DNA from: Clostridiales bacterium UBA4039
Lineage (GTDB): Bacteria > Bacillota > Clostridia > Lachnospirales > Vallitaleaceae
Assembly: GCA_002382805.1 (NCBI GenBank)
Contig: DGAD01000008.1
Coordinates: 1-64,000, forward strand
Reading direction: 5' to 3'
DNA: 64,000 nt
Below the pieces are notes generated by a model. That model had not been told where the DNA came from. It made no database searches and saw nothing but the letters and a program-made list of their open reading frames with translations. A program made the position numbers and the translations under genes. Of this stretch, positions 7,932 through 14,680 are shown in pieces (the first letter of the stretch is position 1; every line of letters starts with the position of its first letter).

Positions 7932-8153
7932 ATGTATAAGGTTGATTGTTTTGGTGATTTTTGTCCTGTCCCACTTATAAAAGCTGAAAAAACATTTGAA
8001 AAACTCGCCGTTGGCGAGTCCTTTATGCTATGCACAGATCATAGTTGCGTTGTTGAATCCGTACATGAATATTTTGAAAATCGTCAACATAAAATCATTG
8101 TGGATGAAGTACTTAACGGTGTCTGGGAAATTACAATTATGCGAACCCACTAA
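7932..8153 (+). CDS. TusA/SirA-family sulfur carrier protein (copy 1)
   Basis: 73 aa, one TusA domain. The CPxP motif is present with Cys11 (GDFCPVPLIKA), which carries a persulfide in this family. A second Cys (DHSCVVESV) matches the position seen in copy 2 (DHSCAMKNV). AAAGGAG lies before the ATG. The gene stands alone in a short transcription unit and converges with the LysR gene, with 7 bp between stops. Proximity to the split YeeE transporter suggests it is a TsuB-like acceptor of sulfur from thiosulfate uptake, rather than TusA of tRNA thiolation. That assignment is inference. Confidence 0.85.
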   Translation: MYKVDCFGDFCPVPLIKAEKTFEKLAVGESFMLCTDHSCVVESVHEYFENRQHKIIVDEVLNGVWEITIMRTH

Positions 8154-8160
8154 CAATAAA

Positions 8161-9069
8161 CTAACAAAAACTCTTTCGCCCAATTTCAATAAGATATTCG
8201 CGTGATAAGCGTGCTGATTGTGATAAATCTTTTGGCTTTTTGGAGAGCATGTAGATATCATAGTCTAAACTCAAGTCCTTGACCTCAATAAGCTTGATGG
8301 ATTTTTCATATAGTTCGTGCTTAACCGATTCATATGGGACAAATGCCATTCCATATCCGTTAAGTACAGAAGACTTTACGGCGGTAAGTGAATCCGAGTT
8401 AAAGATAATATTTAAGTGGTGCATGGTTTTACTTCTAGAGAGCAATGCTTTTTCTAAATGATCGCATGTCTTGCTGTGCATCGTACACATAATAAGCTCC
8501 ACGTTTAATAATTCGTTAAGATCAATGGTGTCTTTGACCGGATAATCTTCTTTGGCAATCAATACGACTTTCTCTTGTCCCATCTTATGGTAGGAAAAAG
8601 CATCAATATCATCTATTTCTTCAATTGGAACATCAATAAAACCAAAATTAATCATATCATCTTTTAAGTCTTGAATAATCTCATGGCTATTTTTGGCTTC
8701 CAACTCATAATTATATTCTGGAAATTTCTTTTTGATACGATACATCATACATGGTAGTGAGTATGCGGATAAAGACAATGTTCCGCTAATAATTAATTTG
8801 TTATGGTCAGAATCATAGTCATTAAGTTCTACAATCATCTTATCAAAGCTTTTAATGAGCGTATTCGCATATTTTAAAACAATTTCACCGGTCGGTGTCA
8901 AAGACACGCCTCGATTACTTCGATGAAGTAACTGATGACCCAAATCCTCTTCAAGCTTTTGAATCATTTGACTCAATGCAGATTGAGACATATGGGTCTT
9001 TAAAGCTGCTTTGGAAATACTTTTTTCATGGACAACGGTTAAAAAATAGCGTAAAGCATCAATTTGCAT
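8161..9069 (-). CDS. LysR-type transcriptional regulator
   Basis: 302 aa. An N-terminal winged helix-turn-helix (MQIDALRYFLTVVHEKSISKAA..SQSALSQMIQKLEEDLG, residues 1-60) is followed by the LysR substrate-binding domain (about 90-295). The 'effector' pocket ligand cannot be read from sequence. AAGAGGTG precedes the ATG. It is divergent from the yeeE/tusA/trxB-like operon, the classic arrangement for a LysR regulator and its target. A perfect LysR-type palindrome lies between the two (9157-9171). It is therefore probably the sulfur-responsive activator of that operon and perhaps of the tusA-like gene. Confidence 0.9.
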   Translation of the reverse strand: MQIDALRYFLTVVHEKSISKAALKTHMSQSALSQMIQKLEEDLGHQLLHRSNRGVSLTPTGEIVLKYANTLIKSFDKMIVELNDYDSDHNKLIISGTLSLSAYSLPCMMYRIKKKFPEYNYELEAKNSHEIIQDLKDDMINFGFIDVPIEEIDDIDAFSYHKMGQEKVVLIAKEDYPVKDTIDLNELLNVELIMCTMHSKTCDHLEKALLSRSKTMHHLNIIFNSDSLTAVKSSVLNGYGMAFVPYESVKHELYEKSIKLIEVKDLSLDYDIYMLSKKPKDLSQSARLSREYLIEIGRKSFC

Positions 9070-9092
9070 AATTCACCTCTTAATTTTATTCA

Positions 9093-9119
9093 TTTTGTCA
9101 ATTTTGTCAACCTTGTCGT
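9093..9119. repeat. Three tandem 9-bp repeats (TTTTGTCAA) upstream of the LysR gene
   Basis: TTTTGTCAA occurs at 9093-9101 and 9102-9110, followed by a diverged copy CCTTGTCGT at 9111-9119, 24-50 bp before the LysR start. Each copy reads TTGACAAAA on the LysR strand. It may be an autoregulatory site or overlap the LysR promoter; neither is proven. Confidence 0.5.
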
Positions 9120-9156
9120 TATTATATCACAACAAATCAAATAATAGAACACTGTC

Positions 9157-9171
9157 ATAAGTAATACTTAT
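9157..9171. promoter_or_regulatory. LysR-type palindromic operator candidate
   Basis: ATAAGTAATACTTAT is a perfect 7-1-7 palindrome containing the LysR T-N11-A core (T9158 to A9170). Its centre at 9164 is about 61 bp upstream of the predicted transcription start (about 9225) of the yeeE operon, close to the usual -65 activator-recognition position for LysR proteins. Confidence 0.6.
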
Positions 9172-9189
9172 ACTGCATAAGAAAGCGCA

Positions 9190-9218
9190 TTGAGCACGAT
9201 AGCAGATAATATGATAAT
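9190..9218 (+). promoter_or_regulatory. Promoter of the split yeeE / tusA / trxB-like operon
   Basis: TTGAGC (9190-9195), 17 bp spacer, GATAAT (9213-9218). The imperfect elements fit an activator-dependent promoter. The leader would be about 108 nt, and the LysR palindrome lies just upstream. Confidence 0.5.
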
Positions 9219-9332
9219 ATATTAACGGGAATTATATTACGACTAAAATCACTGAATCACTAATAATAAGACACAAGTTTGTTAATTTATTATTAATATT
9301 AAAGTGAAATATTTTTTAAGGAGTGAATTGAC

Positions 9333-10028
9333 ATGAGTGATACCGGAACAACATCTTCTATCAGAAGAAGTTCCTCAAGAGCTGGTTCAAGACGACGCAA
9401 GCCGAAAAAAAGTCAATTGCATTTTTCGATACTTGCAATCGTTGCGGTTACCGTTCTAGCACTATTTCTCTATCAAAGAGGTAATAGTACTGCCTGGTTC
9501 TTAATTACCGGATTAGCGTTTGGATATATTCTTCAACGTTCACGCTTTTGCTTTACTGCATCGATGCGAGATCCGTATTTAACCGGTGGAACTTCTCTTA
9601 CACGGGCAGTCTTAGCTGCATTTGCAATGACGACCATTGGATTTACCGCAATTAAATATGGTTATTTTGCAAAAGGTCTCCCTATCCCCGGCATGGGATA
9701 TGTGGTCCCTATTAGTTTTGCAACCATCATTGGTGCATTTATGTTTGGCGTCGGTATGGTTATTGCTGGTGGATGTGCATCTGGAACGCTAATGCGTGTG
9801 GGGGAAGGATTTTTTATGCAAGTACTTTCCATGATCTTTTTCATTGTCGGCTCTTTATGGGGTGCACATGATTTTGGATGGTGGAAATATCATGTAATTT
9901 CAAAAGGAAAAGCAATCTTTTTACCGGATATCTTTGGCTGGTTTGGTGCTGTAGTTGTCCAATTACTGATTATTCTTCTGCTCTATATGGCAGCAGAAAA
10001 ATATCAAAAAATTCGAGCAGAAAAATAA
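9333..10028 (+). CDS. YeeE/YedE (TsuA-like) sulfur transporter, N-terminal half
   Basis: 231 aa. A basic Ser/Arg-rich N-terminus (1-28) precedes about five hydrophobic segments. Two conserved-type cysteines are present: Cys73 (QRSRFCFTASMRD) and Cys148 (AGGCASGTLMR). YeeE/TsuA proteins import thiosulfate by handing it along conserved membrane cysteines. The canonical protein is about 350 aa with two such halves; here the second half is a separate gene at 10332. AAGGAG lies nine bases before the ATG. It is first in an operon with a TusA-like gene, the second half and a TrxB-like gene. Confidence 0.85.
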   Translation: MSDTGTTSSIRRSSSRAGSRRRKPKKSQLHFSILAIVAVTVLALFLYQRGNSTAWFLITGLAFGYILQRSRFCFTASMRDPYLTGGTSLTRAVLAAFAMTTIGFTAIKYGYFAKGLPIPGMGYVVPISFATIIGAFMFGVGMVIAGGCASGTLMRVGEGFFMQVLSMIFFIVGSLWGAHDFGWWKYHVISKGKAIFLPDIFGWFGAVVVQLLIILLLYMAAEKYQKIRAEK

Positions 10029-10070
10029 AAATCAATGTAAATTATTTAAAATCTTAAGGAGGATTATATC

Positions 10071-10298
10071 ATGAATGAAGTAGTAATCGATTGTTTAGGA
10101 GAAGCGTGTCCAGTACCTTTAGTAAAGGCTCAAAACAAATTAAAAGAATTAGCTGTTGGTGACATTTTAATCGTTCAAATTGACCATAGCTGTGCAATGA
10201 AGAATGTACCTGAATGGGCACGTGAAGACGGACACAACGTAGAAGTTGAAGAAGTTGACGACGGTGAATGGGAAGTAATTATTGAAAAAGTAAAATAA
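10071..10298 (+). CDS. TusA-family sulfur carrier protein (copy 2)
   Basis: 75 aa with the CPxP motif (GEACPVPLVKA, Cys13) and an acidic C-terminal half (VEVEEVDDGEWEV). It lies between the two halves of the YeeE transporter, which is the genetic linkage seen for TsuB, the cytoplasmic partner needed for thiosulfate uptake by TsuA. It is clearly related to copy 1 at 7932 (same DHSC and DxGxWEI features) but more acidic. AGGAGG precedes the ATG. Confidence 0.9.
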   Translation: MNEVVIDCLGEACPVPLVKAQNKLKELAVGDILIVQIDHSCAMKNVPEWAREDGHNVEVEEVDDGEWEVIIEKVK

Positions 10299-10313
10299 TT
10301 AGACGTACACAGT

Positions 10314-10332
10314 CTATTAGGAGGTCTAATAG
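10314..10332 (+). promoter_or_regulatory. Hairpin presenting the ribosome binding site of the second YeeE half
   Basis: CTATTAG (10314-10320), loop GAGGT (10321-10325), CTAATAG (10326-10332) form a perfect 7-bp stem. The Shine-Dalgarno lies in the five-base loop, and the first base of the GTG start codon is paired in the stem. This could slow initiation or act as a translational switch. Confidence 0.55.
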
Positions 10333-10889
10333 TGAGTCAATTTAAAGAAGCAATGTTAAAAGTGACAGAAAATGATGTATATAAACGTTGGCTTAAAACA
10401 GCATGGCCTTATTTAACAGGCGCGATTTTACTATCGCTGTTTCAGATTGTCACCCTTGCCACTACATCCAATCCATGGGGAGTCTCCGGTGTCTTTGCCA
10501 ATTGGGGCGCTTGGATTTATGAAGGGCTTGGTGGAAGTGTTGACAAATGGTACTACTTTTCAAGTGAAGGTGCTCAAGCAACATTGAACAACGGTTTTTT
10601 AAACCACCCAGGGACTTGGAGAAATATAGGTATTATTTTAGGTGCTTTAATCGCTGTTTTATTAGCTTCTCAGTTTAAAATCAAAAAAATCAAATCGAAA
10701 AAACAAGTAGTTGCTGCCATTTTAGGTGGTACTATGATGGGATATGGCGCACGTATAGCCTTTGGATGTAATATTGGGGCTCTTTTTAGTGGTATTGCCT
10801 CCCTCTCTTTATCTGGATGGGTCTTTGGAATCGCAATGTTCTTTGGCGCCATGGTCGGCAGTAAATTGCTTGTAAAGTTTTTCATGTAG
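10332..10889 (+). CDS. YeeE/YedE (TsuA-like) sulfur transporter, C-terminal half
   Basis: 185 aa, about four membrane segments. The conserved second-half motif is present (GYGARIAFGCNIGALFSGI, Cys146), giving with Cys73 and Cys148 of the first half the three-cysteine set typical of TsuA. The start is GTG with AGGAGG eight bases upstream; the site is enclosed in a hairpin. A long loop between the first two segments (about residues 46-98) contains an NPWGVSGVFANWG stretch. It is followed 15 bp later by the TrxB-like gene. Confidence 0.85.
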   Translation: MSQFKEAMLKVTENDVYKRWLKTAWPYLTGAILLSLFQIVTLATTSNPWGVSGVFANWGAWIYEGLGGSVDKWYYFSSEGAQATLNNGFLNHPGTWRNIGIILGALIAVLLASQFKIKKIKSKKQVVAAILGGTMMGYGARIAFGCNIGALFSGIASLSLSGWVFGIAMFFGAMVGSKLLVKFFM

Positions 10890-10904
10890 AAATCGGAGGA
10901 AATA

Positions 10905-12155
10905 ATGGCAAGAGAAAAAAAGATTGAAAATTATGATGTGGTCGTTATCGGCGGCGGTGCTGCAGGACTAACAGCTGCCATCTATGCCGGTCGTGCCCGT
11001 CTAAAAACAATTCTTATTGAAAAAGCACTTGTTGGTGGTCTTGCAACCTATACCAACGAAGTTGAAAACTATCCTGGTTTTCCCAATAAGCCTAAAGGTG
11101 AAGATATAACCAACCTCATGAAAGAACAAGCTAAAAATATGGGGGTTACATTTAAACTGACCGATGTAAAATCCGTTGATTTAAAAGGTGAAGAAAAAGT
11201 CGTAGAAACCTTTAGAAATAAATACATTGCAAAAACGGTTGTTTTAGCAACAGGTGGTCGTCCTCGAATTACCAAAGCTGAAAATGAAGAAAAATACCTC
11301 TTTGATAAAGGGATTTCCTTTTGTGCAACCTGTGATGCGGCAGCAAATACCGACAAAACGGTTGTTGTTATTGGTAGTGGTGACGCAGCAATTGAAGAAG
11401 GTATGTTCTTAACAAAATTTGCAAAAAAAGTCATCGTCTCTGTACTGCATAACGAAGGCAAGATGGATTGTAATGAAATCGCTAAAGAAGCTGCACTAAA
11501 AAATCCCAAAATGGAGTTTATATGGAACTCCACTGTCAAGCGCTTTGAAGGCGAAGGACATCTTGACACAGTTGTGCTGCGAGACCTTCGCACCGACGAA
11601 GAAATTCCAGTTACCTGTGACAACTGTTTTGAGTTCATTGGATATGTTCCGAATACGGAAATATTTAAAGACCAAATCAAGTTAACTGGTGCCGGATATA
11701 TTATGACCAATGAAAAAATGGAAACAAATATTGAAGGAGTATTTGCCTGCGGTGATGTACGTGACAAGTGGTTAAAACAAGTTGCTACTGCTGTTGGTGA
11801 TGGCGCTATTGCTGGATTTGCGGCTGAAAAATATATTGCAGAAAGTGAAACTTTCCATGAAGTGATTATGCAAAAAGATAAACCTGGCCTAACCTTTATC
11901 TATAATGCAGTCGATGCTGAAAGCCGTGAATTTCTTATTGAAATCGAAAAAATTGAAAACCATTTTAAAGATCGAATTATTGTTAACCGCATAGATATCT
12001 ACAAATCCAGTGGGATTGCCGATCGTTTAAATGTGAGTGAATTTCCAGCAGTCATATTAACGGTAGATGGAAAAGTTAAAGAACGTTTTATCGGACACCT
12101 TGACAGCGAACATATTAATAAGCAGCTAGATAGTATTTGCAGTGAATGTAAATAA
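10905..12155 (+). CDS. Thioredoxin-reductase-like flavoprotein with thioredoxin-fold tail ending in CxxC
   Basis: 416 aa. FAD site GGGAAG (16-21), redox pair Cys140/Cys143 (SFCATCDAA), NADPH site VIGSGDAA (about 155-162) and a second FAD motif (VFACGDVRDKWLKQVATAVGDG) make residues 1-320 a TrxB-type reductase. Residues 325-416 look like a thioredoxin fold (TFIYNAV, VNRIDI, SEFPAVILTVDGK), but the usual N-terminal CxxC is absent. Instead the chain ends CSECK (Cys412/Cys415). Encoded last in the YeeE/TusA operon, it probably reduces sulfane sulfur or persulfide intermediates. GGAGG lies 5-6 bases before the ATG. Confidence 0.85.
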   Translation: MAREKKIENYDVVVIGGGAAGLTAAIYAGRARLKTILIEKALVGGLATYTNEVENYPGFPNKPKGEDITNLMKEQAKNMGVTFKLTDVKSVDLKGEEKVVETFRNKYIAKTVVLATGGRPRITKAENEEKYLFDKGISFCATCDAAANTDKTVVVIGSGDAAIEEGMFLTKFAKKVIVSVLHNEGKMDCNEIAKEAALKNPKMEFIWNSTVKRFEGEGHLDTVVLRDLRTDEEIPVTCDNCFEFIGYVPNTEIFKDQIKLTGAGYIMTNEKMETNIEGVFACGDVRDKWLKQVATAVGDGAIAGFAAEKYIAESETFHEVIMQKDKPGLTFIYNAVDAESREFLIEIEKIENHFKDRIIVNRIDIYKSSGIADRLNVSEFPAVILTVDGKVKERFIGHLDSEHINKQLDSICSECK

Positions 12156-12171
12156 TTTATCTAACCTCCAT

Positions 12172-12220
12172 AAAAAAATGAGCAACCACATAACGTATGT
12201 TACGTGGTTGCTCTATTTTT
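12172..12220. terminator. Bidirectional rho-independent terminator
   Basis: GAGCAACCAC (12180-12189) pairs with GTGGTTGCTC (12204-12213), with an extra TAAC/GTTA inner stem. The hairpin is flanked by A7 on the left and TATTTTT on the right. It ends the yeeE operon on the plus strand and the baeRF-like gene on the minus strand. Confidence 0.9.
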
Positions 12221-12238
12221 ATAAGATATTTTGCCTAC

Positions 12239-13357
12239 TTAATATCGCATGATTGCTCCTGCTTCTATCATATCACTAGTATGAAGTTCAAATACTTCTC
12301 CACCATTTTTAAGGGTATGGTATACTGCAAAGTCATAAACATCTTCATCCATTTGTTGATGTTCAAAATGAATATTGACTTCAGTATCGGTAATGTTTAT
12401 ATTACCCCAACGCATTTTTTTCTTAGGAATAAAAAGCTGATCTACTTGTTTATAAAAGGATGCGACAGCTATTTCTTTCAGTTCCGTTAATATTTTTTCA
12501 GTGCCTTGATAGGCATTAAATTTTTGATAGGCTTTTTGCATACGCTCTTGTTTATATGGACTTAAGATACTATTGATATGTTTATGTACATAATCATCTG
12601 AAAATTCATCCGGGTTTCCCTCGATAAATTTATCTAATAAATGTTGGTGTGTATTAGCCTCTTTATAAATTGGAAATAAATATTGTACTCCCATAAAGAT
12701 GACTGGAATCGGATTGTCTTGAACAAATGGCTTCATCGCTTGATCGATTTTTCTGAAAAACTGAAAAAGGTTTGCACGTTCATGTTCATCAATTCCTCCA
12801 TGTCCATGAATGCCTTTGCTTCCTCCATTGCGCTGAAGATGACGTTCAGGTGTATCATAGCCAAGCTCATCCCAAATATTTTGTGGAAAATCTTTAGGTG
12901 TAATATCTTCAATCTCATAAAGGGTCCATTGTAAAAGTTTTACACCTTTTTGACTGACACCAACAACATAGGCTTGATCTATTGAATGCATCATTTGCAC
13001 CAAAGGCTTTATATAAAATCGATGATTAATCATCATTACCTCATCCACTTCAATGGGAAGCTGATAATAGAAAAAAGCATCTGGAGATATAAAAATAGCC
13101 AATGCTTCACTTTGATGTTTCCAAAATGGAATATCATCGACAAAAGCTTTTGCCGGCTTGAGTAGCGTATCAATAACTTCTAATTTATATTTTTTTTGTT
13201 TTAACTCGTGAGTAATGTTTTCCAGCATATTTTTTAAGCGAATACGCCCTTGTTGGGCTTCGTTTCCCACTTCTTGTGTCGGTACGAAAATGGATATACA
13301 TAATTCGCTTTCATGATTGAGTAGAATTGCTAAGTCATTTTTTAGAAATTTTCTCAT
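12239..13357 (-). CDS. Bacterial archaeo-eukaryotic release factor (baeRF) family-like protein
   Basis: 372 aa, soluble. The overall pattern resembles bacterial proteins with eRF1 domains 2-3, sometimes linked to ribosome or stress functions. The features are a middle domain with AYVVGVSQKGVKLLQ, a His/Gly-rich insert HGHGGIDEHER near residue 200, and a C-terminal 'VYHTLKNGGEVFEL' segment. I do not see the GGQ peptide-release motif. I chose ATG 13357 (GGGAGG nine bases upstream), which removes 28 residues from the longest frame. It is monocistronic with its own extended -10 promoter and terminator. Family assignment is moderate. Confidence 0.6.
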   Translation of the reverse strand: MRKFLKNDLAILLNHESELCISIFVPTQEVGNEAQQGRIRLKNMLENITHELKQKKYKLEVIDTLLKPAKAFVDDIPFWKHQSEALAIFISPDAFFYYQLPIEVDEVMMINHRFYIKPLVQMMHSIDQAYVVGVSQKGVKLLQWTLYEIEDITPKDFPQNIWDELGYDTPERHLQRNGGSKGIHGHGGIDEHERANLFQFFRKIDQAMKPFVQDNPIPVIFMGVQYLFPIYKEANTHQHLLDKFIEGNPDEFSDDYVHKHINSILSPYKQERMQKAYQKFNAYQGTEKILTELKEIAVASFYKQVDQLFIPKKKMRWGNINITDTEVNIHFEHQQMDEDVYDFAVYHTLKNGGEVFELHTSDMIEAGAIMRY

Positions 13358-13403
13358 CCAACATACCTCCCGTATACGAAAAAAATTATATGATACACTT
13401 TCT

Positions 13404-13412
13404 ATTATAACA
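13404..13412 (-). promoter_or_regulatory. Extended -10 promoter of the baeRF-like gene
   Basis: The minus strand reads TGTTATAAT (13412-13404), an extended -10 with no clear -35, about 47 bp before the ATG at 13357. Confidence 0.5.
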
Positions 13413-13416
13413 TAGA

Positions 13417-13450
13417 TAAAAAAAAGATGCCGCATTTTCATGCGTGCATC
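13417..13450 (-). terminator. Rho-independent terminator of flgB
   Basis: On the minus strand GATGC-A-CGCA pairs with TGCG-GCATC (one bulged base), followed by eight T. It begins three bases after the flgB stop codon. Confidence 0.85.
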
Positions 13451-13452
13451 AT

Positions 13453-13818
13453 TTATTTTAAAACTGTTTTGATTCGGTCATATCCTGATAAACTAATCAA
13501 TGTATTGTACTTTAACTGGTTTTGAGCGAGATAAACCATCTCTGTTTCTGCATTGACATTATTACCGTCTTTACGATAACTAAGTGAAGGTTGATCCGTA
13601 ATCGTTGGAAAGTCTATTTTGTCAAGTTCTCGTGAACTGGTTTTATTGTTGCGAAGTGCACGTTTTAAAGACCGTTCAAAAGAAATATCTTTTCGCTTAT
13701 AATTAGGTGTATCAACATTGGCAATATTTTCGCTTATAAGTTTGTTCCGTTGCCATGTTCCATCTAAAGCCTTATGAACAATATTTTTACTTTGGCTATT
13801 AAACATATTTTCTATCAC
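13453..13818 (-). CDS. flgB: Flagellar basal-body rod protein FlgB
   Basis: 121 aa, slightly short for FlgB (about 130). The N-terminal rod signature is clear (LISENIANVDTPNYKRKDISFE, near residues 28-50). The C-terminal segment is typical of rod proteins (NVNAETEMVYLAQNQLKYNTLI). I chose GTG 13818 because GGAGG lies seven bases before it; longer and shorter ATG options lack a site. FlgB forms the proximal rod. Usually flgB is followed by flgC and fliE, but here it is a single gene with its own promoter and terminator. The rest of the flagellar genes must be elsewhere. Confidence 0.88.
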   Translation of the reverse strand: MIENMFNSQSKNIVHKALDGTWQRNKLISENIANVDTPNYKRKDISFERSLKRALRNNKTSSRELDKIDFPTITDQPSLSYRKDGNNVNAETEMVYLAQNQLKYNTLISLSGYDRIKTVLK

Positions 13819-13856
13819 ATTATCACCTCCATCACATAAAACTAATATTCTAAATA

Positions 13857-13885
13857 AGTTTAGCATATTTTGGGATATTTTACAA
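13857..13885 (-). promoter_or_regulatory. Promoter of flgB
   Basis: The minus strand reads TTGTAA (13885-13880), 17 bp spacer, TAAACT (13862-13857), preceded by TGC (extended -10). It looks like a housekeeping-type promoter rather than a flagellar sigma-28 site. Confidence 0.45.
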
Positions 13886-13886
13886 T

Positions 13887-13914
13887 ATGACGAAAACACT
13901 ATTTATGTTAAAAT
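13887..13914 (+). promoter_or_regulatory. Promoter of the RCK_C membrane protein gene
   Basis: ATGACG (13887-13892), 16 bp spacer, TAAAAT (13909-13914) preceded by TGT (extended -10). It is divergent from the flgB promoter just beside it. Confidence 0.45.
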
Positions 13915-13942
13915 AAAAGAAAACTTTTGAAAGGAGATCTTC

Positions 13943-14638
13943 ATGTCACTTAACCTTGCCTTTTTTATCTTACTTGTGCTTATATCTATATATTTGTTTA
14001 TAATAGAAGTATTTACAGTTATTTTTATGCTTACAGGTTTGTCCCATACCCGTTCGGTTTTTCAAGTGATTTCATTATTAACCAACTCTGGATTTACAAC
14101 AAACGAAAGTGAAGTCATTGTAACCTCTAGGCGCCGTAGAAAGCTAGCCATTATTGTTATGATTATTGGGAATCTACTTAACGTGTCTGTCATTTCCACA
14201 TTGGTTAACATTACAATTACCATATACCGAGATCCAACATTTAACTATGCTCAAGCGTTTGTCGGGTTGTGTATTTTTGTATTGATTATTATTATGCATC
14301 GACGCGTTCCCTTTATTCGTACACATTTAAATACATTAATAAAAAATATTGCTAATCGCTGGATGTATTCTAAAAAATCCAACCCACTGTTAGTACTCGA
14401 CAATTTTCATGGATATGGCATTGTTGAAGTCAAGATTATTGAAGTTCCAAGCATTTTAGCCGATAAAACAATTTTTGAATCACGTATCAGCAATAATTTT
14501 GGAATTCGTGTACTGTTTATTAAACGCGGGGATACATATATTGGCGACATCGACGATGAGCAGATTATCCTTCCCCTTGATCGGGTCATTATGTTTGGTC
14601 CCATCCATCATATCACCCATTTATTTACACCAGATTAA
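13943..14638 (+). CDS. Small membrane protein with a TrkH-like pore-loop motif and C-terminal RCK_C (TrkA_C) domain
   Basis: 231 aa. Residues 5-32 and about 68-95 are membrane segments. Between them lies FQVISLLTNSGFTTNESE, which resembles a TrkH/KtrB pore loop (the GFxT filter pattern). A third segment follows at about 103-120. The cytoplasmic part (about 145-231: GYGIVEVKIIEVPSILADK ... QIILPLDRVIMFGP) looks like an RCK_C ligand-binding domain. It may therefore be a ligand-controlled ion channel or transporter subunit; K+ specificity is not shown. GGAG lies seven bases before the ATG, and a strong terminator follows. Confidence 0.7.
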   Translation: MSLNLAFFILLVLISIYLFIIEVFTVIFMLTGLSHTRSVFQVISLLTNSGFTTNESEVIVTSRRRRKLAIIVMIIGNLLNVSVISTLVNITITIYRDPTFNYAQAFVGLCIFVLIIIMHRRVPFIRTHLNTLIKNIANRWMYSKKSNPLLVLDNFHGYGIVEVKIIEVPSILADKTIFESRISNNFGIRVLFIKRGDTYIGDIDDEQIILPLDRVIMFGPIHHITHLFTPD

Positions 14639-14649
14639 TTATGAACGCG

Positions 14650-14680
14650 GACGATAGATAAGGTTATCTATCGTCTTTTT
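14650..14680 (+). terminator. Rho-independent terminator overlapping the end of hisIE
   Basis: GACGATAGATAA (14650-14661) and TTATCTATCGTC (14664-14675) form a perfect 12-bp stem, followed by TTTTT on the plus strand. The hairpin contains the last codons of the convergent hisIE gene. On the minus strand no T-run follows, so it serves only the RCK_C gene. Confidence 0.85.

Noticed and set aside
9083..9110. TTGACA-16-TAAAAT as the LysR promoter
   Set aside because: The start site would fall inside the ribosome binding site, leaving no leader; kept only as part of the repeat block.
11069..11767. A 232-codon open frame antisense to the TrxB-like gene
   Set aside because: Lies wholly opposite a gene with clear FAD/NADPH motifs; no ribosome binding site or recognisable domain.
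14650..14675. The 12-bp stem as terminator of the his operon
   Set aside because: On the minus strand no T-run follows the stem and the hairpin includes hisIE codons; it fits only the plus-strand gene.
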